This document shows positions 18,631 to 26,903 of a DNA stretch of 64,000 bases, one piece after another. The DNA is from Paenibacillus radicibacter. Its GTDB lineage: Bacteria > Bacillota > Bacilli > Paenibacillales > NBRC-103111. The DNA is taken from the NCBI RefSeq assembly GCF_024721995.1, contig NZ_JANQBC010000004.1, forward strand, positions 62,001 through 126,000. Direction: 5' to 3'. The notes under the pieces were generated by a model. It saw nothing but the letters and a program-made list of their open reading frames with translations. It ran no database searches and was not told the DNA's origin. Each line of letters starts with the position of its first letter. Positions within the stretch are counted from its first letter, which is position 1. The position numbers and the translations under genes were made by a program.

Positions 18631-19671
18631 CTAGTTCGCCATTGCTTCTGCTTCAAATTCCAATACACGCTCCATCGGCAACTCCAGTGATAGTTGCTGA
18701 TTTTTCGAGAGCCCAAGCCCTTGTGATACATGAATGGACAGATCAACTGTCATCACATGATCCGTTAACTCTTCTTGTTCATTGAGCATTTGCAACATGA
18801 CACGATTGAAAGGACCTCTAAATTCGACATGGCGAACAAGGGCATTCACGCTGTTAGGCGTACCTGCTTCGACGACACGTATATGTTCGGGGCGCACTGC
18901 ATACATCCCTTGATCCTGCGCCTTGCCACGTAGGCGTGTACCCGGAAAGAAGTTAATTGCTCCTATAAAATCAGCTACGAACGGAGTTGCTGGCTTCTCA
19001 TATACCTCTTGCGGAGAGCCGATTTGCACGATATTGGCATGATTCATCACAACAATCCGATCCGCTAGTGTCAGCGCTTCTTCTTGATCGTGTGTCACCA
19101 TAATCGTCGTGATGCCTATCTTCTCTTGCAATTGACGTAATTCTTGACGCAGCTTCAGACGTACCTTCGCATCAAGTGCTGACAAGGGCTCATCAAGCAA
19201 TAAGAAATCTGGCTCTAAGGCAAGGGCGCGTGCAAGGGCAATACGCTGCTGCTGTCCGCCTGATAGTTGAGCAGGATAACGGTCGTGAACATGCGCTAAG
19301 CCAACAAGCTCCAGTACTTCGCGTACTTTTGCATCCACGTCTTTTTTGCTCATTTTTCGACCCTTTAGACCATAAGCAATGTTGTCATAAGCCGTTAAGT
19401 TCGGGAATAACGCATACGATTGGAACACCATCCCGAAGTTGCGTTTAGCTGGAGGTAAACCTGTGATATCTTGACCTGCAAGATGAATTCGACCTGTATT
19501 GGGCATCTCAAGTCCTGCCAGAATTCGAAGTAAAGTCGTCTTGCCGCAGCCACTTGGGCCAAGCAAGCATACAAATTCACTTTGGTTGATATTAAGCTCA
19601 ATATGATTTAATGCGGTAAAGGAACCGAATGATTTGGAAATGTGTTGGATCGATAAAAAGGGTTGCGTCAT
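18631..19671 (-). CDS. ABC transporter ATPase, likely for 2-aminoethylphosphonate
   Basis: 346-residue ATPase of the PotA/FbpC type. It has Walker A GPSGCGKTT near residues 38-46, the signature LSGGQQQRIALARAL, Walker B FLLLDEPLSALD, the switch His in MVTHDQEEAL, and a C-terminal TOBE-like domain of about 110 residues (YAVRPEHIRVVE). It is the first gene of the phosphonate operon. ATG 19671 follows GGAGAGG; the longest frame begins one codon earlier at GTG. The assigned substrate rests on the downstream phnX and phnW. Confidence 0.92.
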   Translation of the reverse strand: MTQPFLSIQHISKSFGSFTALNHIELNINQSEFVCLLGPSGCGKTTLLRILAGLEMPNTGRIHLAGQDITGLPPAKRNFGMVFQSYALFPNLTAYDNIAYGLKGRKMSKKDVDAKVREVLELVGLAHVHDRYPAQLSGGQQQRIALARALALEPDFLLLDEPLSALDAKVRLKLRQELRQLQEKIGITTIMVTHDQEEALTLADRIVVMNHANIVQIGSPQEVYEKPATPFVADFIGAINFFPGTRLRGKAQDQGMYAVRPEHIRVVEAGTPNSVNALVRHVEFRGPFNRVMLQMLNEQEELTDHVMTVDLSIHVSQGLGLSKNQQLSLELPMERVLEFEAEAMAN

Positions 19672-19796
19672 CACTTACCTCTCCTTTATAAAAAAATAAC
19701 AATTCGTTAATTAAAATATAGGGAGGAAGTGTTAAGAGGGGGTAAAGTTGGTATTAAGATATTGTTGAGTGTGGTGGGAAGAGCATCTCACTGCGT

Positions 19797-19903
19797 GGAA
19801 GCCTAGTACTTCGGTCTCCGTGAAATCGTGAACTCTGAATTGATGTTATGGTATGTTCACTCTTTCAAAGTCGAACGCTCCGCTCCTACAGTACTAGGCT
19901 TCC
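19797..19903 (+). repeat. Dispersed structured element, copy A
   Basis: 107-nt member of the seven-copy intergenic family. Its outer arms are a perfect 14-bp inverted repeat, GGAAGCCTAGTACT (19797-19810) and the complement at 19890-19903. Inside lie the core CTTCGGTCTCCG, a hairpin GTGAAC...GTTCAC around ATGGTA, and GAACGCTCCGCTCCTACAG. The core is nearly identical to copy B, while the arms are unrelated. It stands in the 350-nt gap upstream of the phosphonate operon and beyond the folE terminator; the rest of that gap shows nothing I can name. Confidence 0.85.
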
Positions 19904-20024
19904 CCTCCGTTCGATCTCTCTACATTCCTCCCCAGGTGGAGGCAGGCAGAAAAGAATGAGCGAATGAAGCAGTTTCACGGCATTCGCTAAACCAACTTAA
20001 TTTAATTAATTTAAGTCAAACCAC

Positions 20025-20059
20025 ACAAAAAAAGCCGAGCAGGATGACCTGCTCGGCTT
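20025..20059 (-). terminator. Intrinsic terminator of folE
   Basis: On the minus strand a 12-bp perfect stem (AAGCCGAGCAGG with its complement, 4-nt loop) is followed by seven T. It lies 32 nt after the folE stop codon. Confidence 0.92.
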
Positions 20060-20091
20060 GATAATAACGTTTATAACTATTGAAATTATCA

Positions 20092-20682
20092 CTATTCTTT
20101 GATTAAAGATAAGAACTCGGCGCGCAGATTGGAGTCTGTGCGGAATTGGCCGCGTACGCCGGAAGTGATGGTTTTGCTGCCTGGTTTCTTGACGCCACGT
20201 GCGCACATGCACAAGTGCTCGCCTTCAACGACAACCATTACACCTTGCGGGTTTAATACTTTCTCCAAGATGTCCGCGATCTCAGAAGTGATACGCTCTT
20301 GAACTTGCAGTCTGCGTGTTACGGCTTCAACTAAACGCGCAAATTTACTCAGTCCTGTGATTTTACCGCTTGGCAGGTAGCCGATATGAATTTTACCGAA
20401 GAACGGTGCCATATGGTGTTCGCATTGGCTGTAGTACACGATGTCTTTAACAATGACCAGCTCTTCATGCTGTTCGTCGAAAGTTACACCTAGTACGTCT
20501 TCCACGTCTGCGCTATACCCTGCAAAAATTTCCTCATACATGCGAGTTACACGTGCTGGTGTATCTAGTAGGCCTTCACGGTCTGGATTTTCCCCGATTA
20601 AACGTAAAATTTCACGAATATGTGATTCGATCTGTTCCCGATTATTTCCTACATACTCATTCTTGTATTCTTTAGCTGGCAT
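20092..20682 (-). CDS. folE: GTP cyclohydrolase I
   Basis: 196-residue enzyme that converts GTP to 7,8-dihydroneopterin triphosphate, the first step of folate synthesis. Family signatures: GENPDREGLLDTPARVTRMYEEIF near residues 27-50, the zinc and active-site region YYSQCEHHMAPFFGKIHIGYLP, LSKFARLVEAVTRRLQVQERI, and CMCARGV with the second zinc cysteine. The longest frame is 26 codons longer, but ATG 20682 follows GGGGGAGG at 8 nt and gives the normal family length. It lies 86 nt downstream of the UPF0154 gene. Confidence 0.97.
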   Translation of the reverse strand: MPAKEYKNEYVGNNREQIESHIREILRLIGENPDREGLLDTPARVTRMYEEIFAGYSADVEDVLGVTFDEQHEELVIVKDIVYYSQCEHHMAPFFGKIHIGYLPSGKITGLSKFARLVEAVTRRLQVQERITSEIADILEKVLNPQGVMVVVEGEHLCMCARGVKKPGSKTITSGVRGQFRTDSNLRAEFLSLIKE

Positions 20683-20768
20683 CTGCCATTCCTCCCCCAA
20701 CAACCATATAAACATAATGATGTGCAGACAATTGCTTGTTGCCGCATGCCTACACATCATTGTGTTAC

Positions 20769-20975
20769 TTATTTAAACTTTTGTTTTTTCATCATACCTT
20801 GCATTTTATTCATTTGCTGCTTATTAAGATTGTATCCCATTTGTTTTGCCATTTTTTGAATCATCTCTGGATCGTTCTGCATTTTTTCCATCTGTTTACG
20901 TAAGTAGAATACGCCGATGAAGAATCCGCCTGCTAGTCCTACAATTAGGGCTAGGACGATAAATAACCAAGTCAT
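20769..20975 (-). CDS. UPF0154 (YneF-type) small membrane protein
   Basis: 68-residue protein with one N-terminal helix (WLFIVLALIVGLAGGFFIGVFYL), followed by a charged Met- and Gln-rich tail containing NDPEMIQKMAKQMGY, the hallmark of the YneF family. Its function is unknown in the family. A GGAGGG precedes the ATG. Copy B of the dispersed element lies between this gene and the HD-GYP gene. Confidence 0.88.
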   Translation of the reverse strand: MTWLFIVLALIVGLAGGFFIGVFYLRKQMEKMQNDPEMIQKMAKQMGYNLNKQQMNKMQGMMKKQKFK

Positions 20976-21071
20976 ACCGCAATCCCTCCGAAAGCTACAA
21001 TAATGTTAAATTTTAAACACATCATACCATGCTATCCTACCATTCTCAAATAGCAATATTTATCGTAGTGG

Positions 21072-21234
21072 GGTGTGTAAAAAAAGTTTGGGACACTTCA
21101 AAGATCAAGAACACTTCGGTCTCCGTGAAATCGTGAACTCTGAATTGATTATATGGTATGTTCACTCCTTCAAAGTCGAACGCTCCGCTCCTACAGTGCT
21201 CCTGTTCTTTTTCGTTAAGATTTTTTTACACACC
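21072..21234 (+). repeat. Dispersed structured element, copy B
   Basis: 163-nt member of the family. The outermost arms are perfect 14-bp inverted repeats, GGTGTGTAAAAAAA (21072-21085) and the complement at 21221-21234. A second nested stem pairs AAGAACA with TGTTCTT, and CACT with AGTG. The core and central hairpin (GTGAAC...GTTCAC) match copy A almost base for base. The right arm begins directly next to the stop codon of the HD-GYP gene, so that gene's 3' end passes straight into the element. Confidence 0.87.
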
Positions 21235-22266
21235 TTATGTGAGGACATCCTCAACGAAGACGGTAGTATGCTTGGAGAGATCGACTTCGGTAACATCCAT
21301 ATCACGACCGCCGTCGCTTTTGACGATACGGATGACAGGACGACCAGGTAAACCACGGTGTTGACCGACGACTACGCCGGTTTCTTTGGTGGATAGACGA
21401 ACGGATGAACCTGTTGAATAGATCGACACGGTCTTAAGGAAATGAATCAACACATCCCGATCCAGCATCGTATTCGACCAGCCCATCATATGCTCACAAG
21501 CCTCATGCGGCAGCATGTTCTTCCCATCTATTTGATTAAACAATAAGTTATCATAAGCATTTGCAACGGCAACAATCTTAGCGTAGAGATGAATGTCCTC
21601 ACCGATTAAGCGACGTGGCTTACCTGTACCATCGATGGCTTCATGATGCTGGAATGCGCAGTGTGCGATGAGCAGTGAATATTCCCGTTTACTTTTCAAC
21701 AACTCATAACCACGCCACGTGTGATGAAGCTTTACATCCTGGGCTTCATCATCTGCAGTTCCATCGACTTTGCCGACATCATGCAAGAGTGCACCTGTGG
21801 CAAGTTCCTTCAACTGCAAAGAATTCAGTTCCATCGAAATCCCAATTAGTGTAGACATCATACACACATTCAGTGCATGTACGTACATCTCATTATCTTT
21901 GGAACGAATGTCAGTTAGCTGGAGCAAAATATCTTTATTCTTCAACAACTCATCTAGCATTCGTTCAATAGACTGCGACAAAGTGCGCGTATTTAACTCC
22001 TTACCTGAACGAAGGGATTCGAACGTATCCCCCATCTGTTTCATAACAACTTGCTTCGTTTCATCGGATACAACATCTTCAATCACAACGTCTTGGTAAT
22101 TCGGATCTTTAATATATACCATCGTTACGCCAATTCGACGCAGCGTCGTAATCATATACACCGTTAGTTGTACGCCTTCAGACAGTAGTACTACGCCATT
22201 GCTAGTAAAAATCGTTCTTCCTAAATATTGTCCTGACTCTACAGCGTCAATATGCACATATCTCAT
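21235..22266 (-). CDS. HD-GYP domain protein
   Basis: 343-residue cytoplasmic protein of the cyclic-di-GMP phosphodiesterase superfamily. The N-terminal about 100 residues are an unassigned small domain (GQYLGRTIFTSNGVVLLSEGVQL). The HD-GYP domain starts near residue 125 and keeps the metal motif LLHDVGK, HHTWRGYELL and QHHEAIDGTGKP. The GYP triplet is GKP, and the usual VADAYDAL reads VANAYDNLL, so activity may be reduced or altered. The stop codon abuts dispersed element B. The flavoprotein gene ends 59 nt upstream. Confidence 0.87.
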   Translation of the reverse strand: MRYVHIDAVESGQYLGRTIFTSNGVVLLSEGVQLTVYMITTLRRIGVTMVYIKDPNYQDVVIEDVVSDETKQVVMKQMGDTFESLRSGKELNTRTLSQSIERMLDELLKNKDILLQLTDIRSKDNEMYVHALNVCMMSTLIGISMELNSLQLKELATGALLHDVGKVDGTADDEAQDVKLHHTWRGYELLKSKREYSLLIAHCAFQHHEAIDGTGKPRRLIGEDIHLYAKIVAVANAYDNLLFNQIDGKNMLPHEACEHMMGWSNTMLDRDVLIHFLKTVSIYSTGSSVRLSTKETGVVVGQHRGLPGRPVIRIVKSDGGRDMDVTEVDLSKHTTVFVEDVLT

Positions 22267-22325
22267 AGGACCAACCTCCCAGAGATTATGTCGGCTTTTT
22301 TGAAGGTAAATGTTATGGATATGGA

Positions 22326-23837
22326 TTATTTCCCTACAATACTTCCTTTAATATTCAATTTCTCAATCTGTTCAGGTGTGTAATCTTTAATCTTGTTATT
22401 AGCAGGTACACCTTTGAGAGTAATGTTATATTTTTGGCTAATATAATCAGTAAGCTTCTCAAAATCCTGTTCTTTCAAATCCACTAGATTCTTCTTGCCC
22501 TTAATCTGCCCCAAGATATAACCGATCGTCTCCCCTGCAAGTGAAGTGTTGGGCTGAATCCGCGCACTACCGAATGCAATTGCCGATGCACCTACATTCT
22601 TGCCTGCTACAATGACGTTGCTGTATCCCTTGGTCATGAATGAGCGTAGCGGCATCCCGTATTTATCAGGTTTAGCAATTGTCTTGCCCCAAACTTGAGA
22701 TTGGATACCTTGTAAATCGATTGAATAGCCCGCGATACTCACATCATCCCAGTGCATTGTACCTGACATCAGATCAGATGCTTGCAGCACATAGTTCGTC
22801 TCATAACGATCCGAATCCCGGATATACAGATAAGGTGTCGCCTCATTTAGCTCCGCCTTCTCCCAGCCTGGCAATGTTTCACGTAGATGTTTCACAACAT
22901 GTTCGGATTCCGATTGCCCTAATTCAACACTATCCTTAATGCTTGCTGGGTCACTCGGATTTACACCGAAGACAAGTAACGCATTAATCGCTGCTTCACC
23001 ATTGAGCATATTGATCGTGTTCAATCCTCGTAAGTATACTTTCTCGTTAGTCGGTTTATAACTTCGTCCAATGTTACCGAACCCATAAGTAAAAGTATGA
23101 CTTACATTCGTGTTACCACCATACTTCTCATCCCGCTTTTCCTTACTCAGTGCATTCACTTGTTTATCAAATTGTTCCCAGTTCACGTTCTTGAACTTCA
23201 TCATATAAGTGGCCGCCATGTGCTCTTTATTCTTACTTCCAAAGAAGGTTTCAATTCCCGGAATTTGTTCCACGCCTAGCTGACTTGTGAGAGCTGCGAA
23301 ATCCGTATTTTCAACAAAATATGAAGCCGTTATATGCTTCTTCTCTCCTGATACCGTCTCATATGCGATAGACTTTACTTGCTTAGGAGATTTAATAGAA
23401 TCGATCTCGATGTCCGTCACACGAATACCCGATTCAACTTGGATGCCTTCGAGTAGAGATTCATAGTATTTCTGAAAATCTGCCGACTTACGAATCGTGC
23501 CTTTCTTGTATTCATCAAAAAGATGCTTCACGCGCCCTTGCAGGAGCGACTTCCCTTGATCATCAAATGGCTCGTCTAGATAAAGCATTTGCCCTTGAAT
23601 GAGCTGACCGCCTAGGTGCTCCCGAGGGTCAAGAATCGTAACAGAGAGCCCCTCATCCTTGGCAGCTCGTGCCAAGTAGACACCTTCAATCTCGGAACCG
23701 ATAATCACTACATCAGTAGTAGGTAAGTTCGCATGATCTTCCTGCGTCGGTTTGGTTGTATTTTCACATGCCATAAGTACGAACACCAATAGCAACGATA
23801 CGAATATTACACTTCTCTTACTCCATCTATTCTTCAT
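22326..23837 (-). CDS. FAD-dependent oxidoreductase lipoprotein
   Basis: 503-residue predicted lipoprotein (lipobox LMAC) with a Rossmann-type FAD domain directly after the signal peptide: DVVIIGSEIEGVYLARAAKDEGLSVTILDP, followed by REHLGGQL. It resembles FAD-dependent oxidoreductases of the FAD_oxidored type. The dinucleotide loop reads GSEIEG instead of GxGxxG, and the ending NVIVAGKNVGASAIAFGSARIQP is family-like. A flavoprotein outside the membrane is unusual. GGAG lies 9 nt before the ATG. The small membrane-anchored protein upstream ends 36 nt away and is probably cotranscribed. Substrate unknown. Confidence 0.8.
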   Translation of the reverse strand: MKNRWSKRSVIFVSLLLVFVLMACENTTKPTQEDHANLPTTDVVIIGSEIEGVYLARAAKDEGLSVTILDPREHLGGQLIQGQMLYLDEPFDDQGKSLLQGRVKHLFDEYKKGTIRKSADFQKYYESLLEGIQVESGIRVTDIEIDSIKSPKQVKSIAYETVSGEKKHITASYFVENTDFAALTSQLGVEQIPGIETFFGSKNKEHMAATYMMKFKNVNWEQFDKQVNALSKEKRDEKYGGNTNVSHTFTYGFGNIGRSYKPTNEKVYLRGLNTINMLNGEAAINALLVFGVNPSDPASIKDSVELGQSESEHVVKHLRETLPGWEKAELNEATPYLYIRDSDRYETNYVLQASDLMSGTMHWDDVSIAGYSIDLQGIQSQVWGKTIAKPDKYGMPLRSFMTKGYSNVIVAGKNVGASAIAFGSARIQPNTSLAGETIGYILGQIKGKKNLVDLKEQDFEKLTDYISQKYNITLKGVPANNKIKDYTPEQIEKLNIKGSIVGK

Positions 23838-23873
23838 TCATTAATTCTCCATTCTAAATTCTGATTCAGCCAT

Positions 23874-24377
23874 TTATCTTAACTTATCTTGTGCGATAAC
23901 CTGTAGTTTGTTCGTTCTTGCTGCAGTTCGTTCTTGATTCAAATTCAATTTCGCTTGAATATGTTTCGGAAAGATCAAATTCATATCGTTTGCATACAAA
24001 TTGCCGTCACGTGGTGAATCATAGTCTCTCACGATTGTCCGACCATTCTCGTTATGGAGTAAAAAAGCGACAGGTAAGCTCACCGCTGTACCATCCATTA
24101 CCTTCTTACCGTCTTTATCGATCGTGTACTGACTTTTCAATACCCAAGTATAGAGATAGGTCTGTGCACCTCTACGATCAAAACCAACCTCATCATACGC
24201 CGCAACGGTCGGCTTCCCACCAAATGTGCTTACATTAAGTTTCTCTTCAATATAAGCATCCAGATCAGCTTGATTCACATAGCTATATGCCGGAGCAGGC
24301 TTATAATCAAGCTGAATTAGTAAAAAGAATGCCGCAACAACGATTAGGAACATGCCGATATCAAACAATTTTCTCAT
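23874..24377 (-). CDS. Membrane-anchored protein of unknown function
   Basis: 167-residue protein with one N-terminal helix (FDIGMFLIVVAAFFLLIQL) and a soluble domain expected outside the cell. I recognise no family. The C-terminal half is polar and contains FPKHIQAKLNLNQERT. AAGGTGAT precedes the ATG. The gene lies just upstream of the flavoprotein lipoprotein and shares its likely extracellular location, so the two may work together. A terminator stands only 18 nt before the start codon, leaving little room for a separate promoter. Confidence 0.75.
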   Translation of the reverse strand: MRKLFDIGMFLIVVAAFFLLIQLDYKPAPAYSYVNQADLDAYIEEKLNVSTFGGKPTVAAYDEVGFDRRGAQTYLYTWVLKSQYTIDKDGKKVMDGTAVSLPVAFLLHNENGRTIVRDYDSPRDGNLYANDMNLIFPKHIQAKLNLNQERTAARTNKLQVIAQDKLR

Positions 24378-24395
24378 TAAGTATCACCTTCCACA

Positions 24396-24428
24396 CAAAA
24401 ATACCCCTACCTCGCTCGATAGGGATAT
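24396..24428 (-). terminator. Intrinsic terminator after ogt
   Basis: On the minus strand ATATCCCTA pairs with TAGGGGTAT (9 bp, one G-U) and is followed by five T. It ends the queG-ogt transcript and lies immediately before the ribosome binding site of the gene at 23874-24377. Confidence 0.8.
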
Positions 24429-24455
24429 GACTGAACATGATGTGCAAAGCTTCGG

Positions 24456-24998
24456 TTAAATTAATAAGTAGCCTTCAAGCTTAAGTAATGATTCTTTAAT
24501 CGGTAAACCTCCGCCGAACCCGACCATTGCGCCATTCGCACCGATCACACGGTGGCATGGAACAATGAGTGCAACCGGATTATTGTGATTGGCACCACCC
24601 ACAGCTCGTACTCCTTTTGGTGATCCAACCGCTATGGCAATGTCTTTGTATGATGCTATACACCCATAAGGAATGCCGCGCAGCGCCTGCCATACACGCA
24701 TCTGAAAATCCGTGCCACGCAAATCCAGTTCAACATTGAATTCGGTCAAATCTCCTGTAAAATAAGCTTCCAGCTGCTCAAACACATGACGTAAACGCTC
24801 AGGTGAGTGCTCCCATTCATAATCGCCCACATAACGAGATGCCCAAGCTTTCACCTTAGGTTCCGCATCCGCTTGATTGGAAAATGAGAGCGAACACAGA
24901 CCCTCATCTGTAGCGGCTAGGGCAAGTGGTCCAATCGGTGTGTCCAACATCTCGTCCCAGTACAATTTAGTAACTTTCGCCCTATCCATCACGATCAA
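24456..24998 (-). CDS. ogt: Methylated-DNA-protein-cysteine methyltransferase
   Basis: 180-residue DNA repair protein that transfers the alkyl group from O6-alkylguanine to its own cysteine. The active-site motif is VALIVPCHRVIGANG near residues 140-155. The C-terminal domain has FQMRVWQALRGIPYGCIASYKDIA and the Asn hinge region GGANHNNPVA. The N-terminal about 85 residues are the usual variable domain. The start overlaps the queG stop codon as ATGA, so the two are coupled. Confidence 0.95.
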   Translation of the reverse strand: MIVMDRAKVTKLYWDEMLDTPIGPLALAATDEGLCSLSFSNQADAEPKVKAWASRYVGDYEWEHSPERLRHVFEQLEAYFTGDLTEFNVELDLRGTDFQMRVWQALRGIPYGCIASYKDIAIAVGSPKGVRAVGGANHNNPVALIVPCHRVIGANGAMVGFGGGLPIKESLLKLEGYLLI

Positions 24999-26185
24999 TC
25001 TCCCTCATCCACTGTAACTGCCTGCATTAACCTCTCATAAGATCGTTCAAGCTCTGTGCGTACGAGGTTTTCTTGTTCGAACTGGATCGCTTTACGAACC
25101 ACATCAAGTGCTTCTTCACCGCCGATATTGCCAAGTGCCCATGCGGCTGTTGCCCGAATATCGGGTCTTGGATCGTCCTTAAGCAACTTCCCTAAGACGG
25201 GAACTGCAGAACGATCCTTGAAATTACCCAGTCCGAGAATGGCATTACGCTGAATCGGCTTCTTGCCCCGCCAAGCAGCGGCACTCATGCCGTATTTCTC
25301 TTTAAACTCACGATTACCCATCGTAAGAAGTGGAATCAATAACGGCTTCACAAGCTCAGGATCCGGTTGTAACTCCTCATTCTGCGTCCAGTTCTTTCCT
25401 TTATTAAAAGGACATACGATCTGGCACGTATCACATCCGTACAACCGATTGCCAATCTTCTTCTTCAGTTCATCATCTTCAATAACGCCCTTGGTTTGGG
25501 TTAGAAAAGAAACGCATCTTGTTGCATTTAGCTGTCCCGGGCCTACCAATGCACCAGTCGGACAAGCATCGATGCATTTGGTACATTCTCCGCACATTTG
25601 CGTAATCGGCGTGTCCTCTGGGAATGGAATGTTCGTTATAACTTCCCCCAAATACACCCATGAACCCCATTCTGGGGAAATAATCATGCAGTTCTTACCT
25701 ATAAAACCTACGCCAGCACGCTCAGATACCGCGCGATCCACAAAAGCACCTGTATCGACCATACTCAATGTGCGAACACCGCTAACACGTTCTTTGAGCC
25801 AATTCTCAAGCTTCGCTAGCCTGTCCCGTAATACGTGATGGTAATCGATCCCCCATGCACTTCGCGCTATCATTCCACGATAGGCACCCGTTTCAGATCG
25901 CGGAGGATCTTGCATCTTAGACGGATACGCAACTGCGATTGCAAGAATGGACAAAGGACCTTCAAAGTTCAGGTCTGGCCTTACTCTTTTATCCAAATCC
26001 GATTCTTCGAATCCCGACTCGAAACCTTTATCCCGATGATTCTGTAAAATCTCCTTTAAGCCTTCGAACGGCTTGCCAGATGTAAAACCAATTGAATCAA
26101 TGCCTAGATCCACGGCTGCTTCCTTCAATTCTTGCTTTAATTTACTCCAGTCTCTAGGCGTTGCCTCATCTATATCCCATTGCAA
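24995..26185 (-). CDS. queG: Epoxyqueuosine reductase
   Basis: 396-residue cobalamin and iron-sulfur enzyme that makes queuosine from epoxyqueuosine in tRNA. Two 4Fe-4S motifs are visible, CGECTKCIDACPTGALVGP near residues 196-214 and GCDTCQIVCPFNKG near 250. The N-terminal domain contains GMIARSAWGIDYHHVLRDRL and GFIGKNCMIISPEWGSWVYLGE. The C-terminal part contains HEAT-like repeats (DRSAVPVLGKLLKDDPRPDIRATAAWALG). It lies between the Ntdp-like gene (6-nt gap) and ogt (4-nt overlap). Confidence 0.96.
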   Translation of the reverse strand: MQWDIDEATPRDWSKLKQELKEAAVDLGIDSIGFTSGKPFEGLKEILQNHRDKGFESGFEESDLDKRVRPDLNFEGPLSILAIAVAYPSKMQDPPRSETGAYRGMIARSAWGIDYHHVLRDRLAKLENWLKERVSGVRTLSMVDTGAFVDRAVSERAGVGFIGKNCMIISPEWGSWVYLGEVITNIPFPEDTPITQMCGECTKCIDACPTGALVGPGQLNATRCVSFLTQTKGVIEDDELKKKIGNRLYGCDTCQIVCPFNKGKNWTQNEELQPDPELVKPLLIPLLTMGNREFKEKYGMSAAAWRGKKPIQRNAILGLGNFKDRSAVPVLGKLLKDDPRPDIRATAAWALGNIGGEEALDVVRKAIQFEQENLVRTELERSYERLMQAVTVDEGD

Positions 26186-26191
26186 GTCTAC

Positions 26192-26749
26192 TCACCTCTG
26201 CCGATCAGGCATACTTCCTTTCCATGCATGATAGTAATTCATTATTTGCTCTTCTCCAAAAGGCACAGTATGCAGCTTAATTCGCTCCAATAGGGCATCT
26301 AAGCCTTGCTTTACCTTGGTCTCCACTTCAGGAGTGTACTGATACTGCTGCTTGTGAAGATCATACTCATCTTGATCTACCACTTGGACATAGCCGCTAG
26401 GTGAAACCGTAACATCTAAATCATAATCAATATAAGTGACCAAATGGTCGTTAATTTCGGGTGGCGAAGCGATGTTACAATAGTAACGAACGCCTTCATC
26501 TACGAGCAGTGCAACAATATTAAACCATTCATTCGGTATAAAAAATGTGACACCTGGTATGCGGCTTGTCCACTCTTTGCCGTCTGCTTCGATAATTTTT
26601 GTATATTCATTAATGGTGACTGTCATCGATTGTGCAGCATGATCAGCATGCAACAATTCCTTCGGTACCATCCAATTCTGGGCCCACATCCGGTGCAAGT
26701 GACCGTCGTGTTTATAACTTTTAATGATACAAGAAGTAAATGCATGCAT
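26192..26749 (-). CDS. Ntdp-like nucleoside tri/diphosphatase (DUF402)
   Basis: 185-residue DUF402 protein, a family that includes staphylococcal nucleoside tri/diphosphatases. Conserved patterns seen: IIKSYKHDGHLHRMWAQNW, the WFNIVALLVDEGVRYYCNIASPP block, and IDYDLDVTVSPSGYVQVVDQDEYDLHK with the acidic metal-binding residues. The longest frame starts nine codons earlier at 26776; ATG 26749 is preferred because AAAGGGG lies 11 nt upstream and the family begins close to this point. It is 6 nt upstream of queG and likely cotranscribed with queG and ogt. Confidence 0.85.
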   Translation of the reverse strand: MHAFTSCIIKSYKHDGHLHRMWAQNWMVPKELLHADHAAQSMTVTINEYTKIIEADGKEWTSRIPGVTFFIPNEWFNIVALLVDEGVRYYCNIASPPEINDHLVTYIDYDLDVTVSPSGYVQVVDQDEYDLHKQQYQYTPEVETKVKQGLDALLERIKLHTVPFGEEQIMNYYHAWKGSMPDRQR

Positions 26750-26903
26750 GATTCCGACAGCCCCTTTCACCTTCATGATTACTACTTTTATTGTTAGAGG
26801 TTTTTCTTATAATTGTACCCGATACAAATAAAAAATCATATCTTTTCCCAAGATACACAAGAGAAACGATATGACTATAAAAGTTAAAATAATCGATCGA
26901 TGA

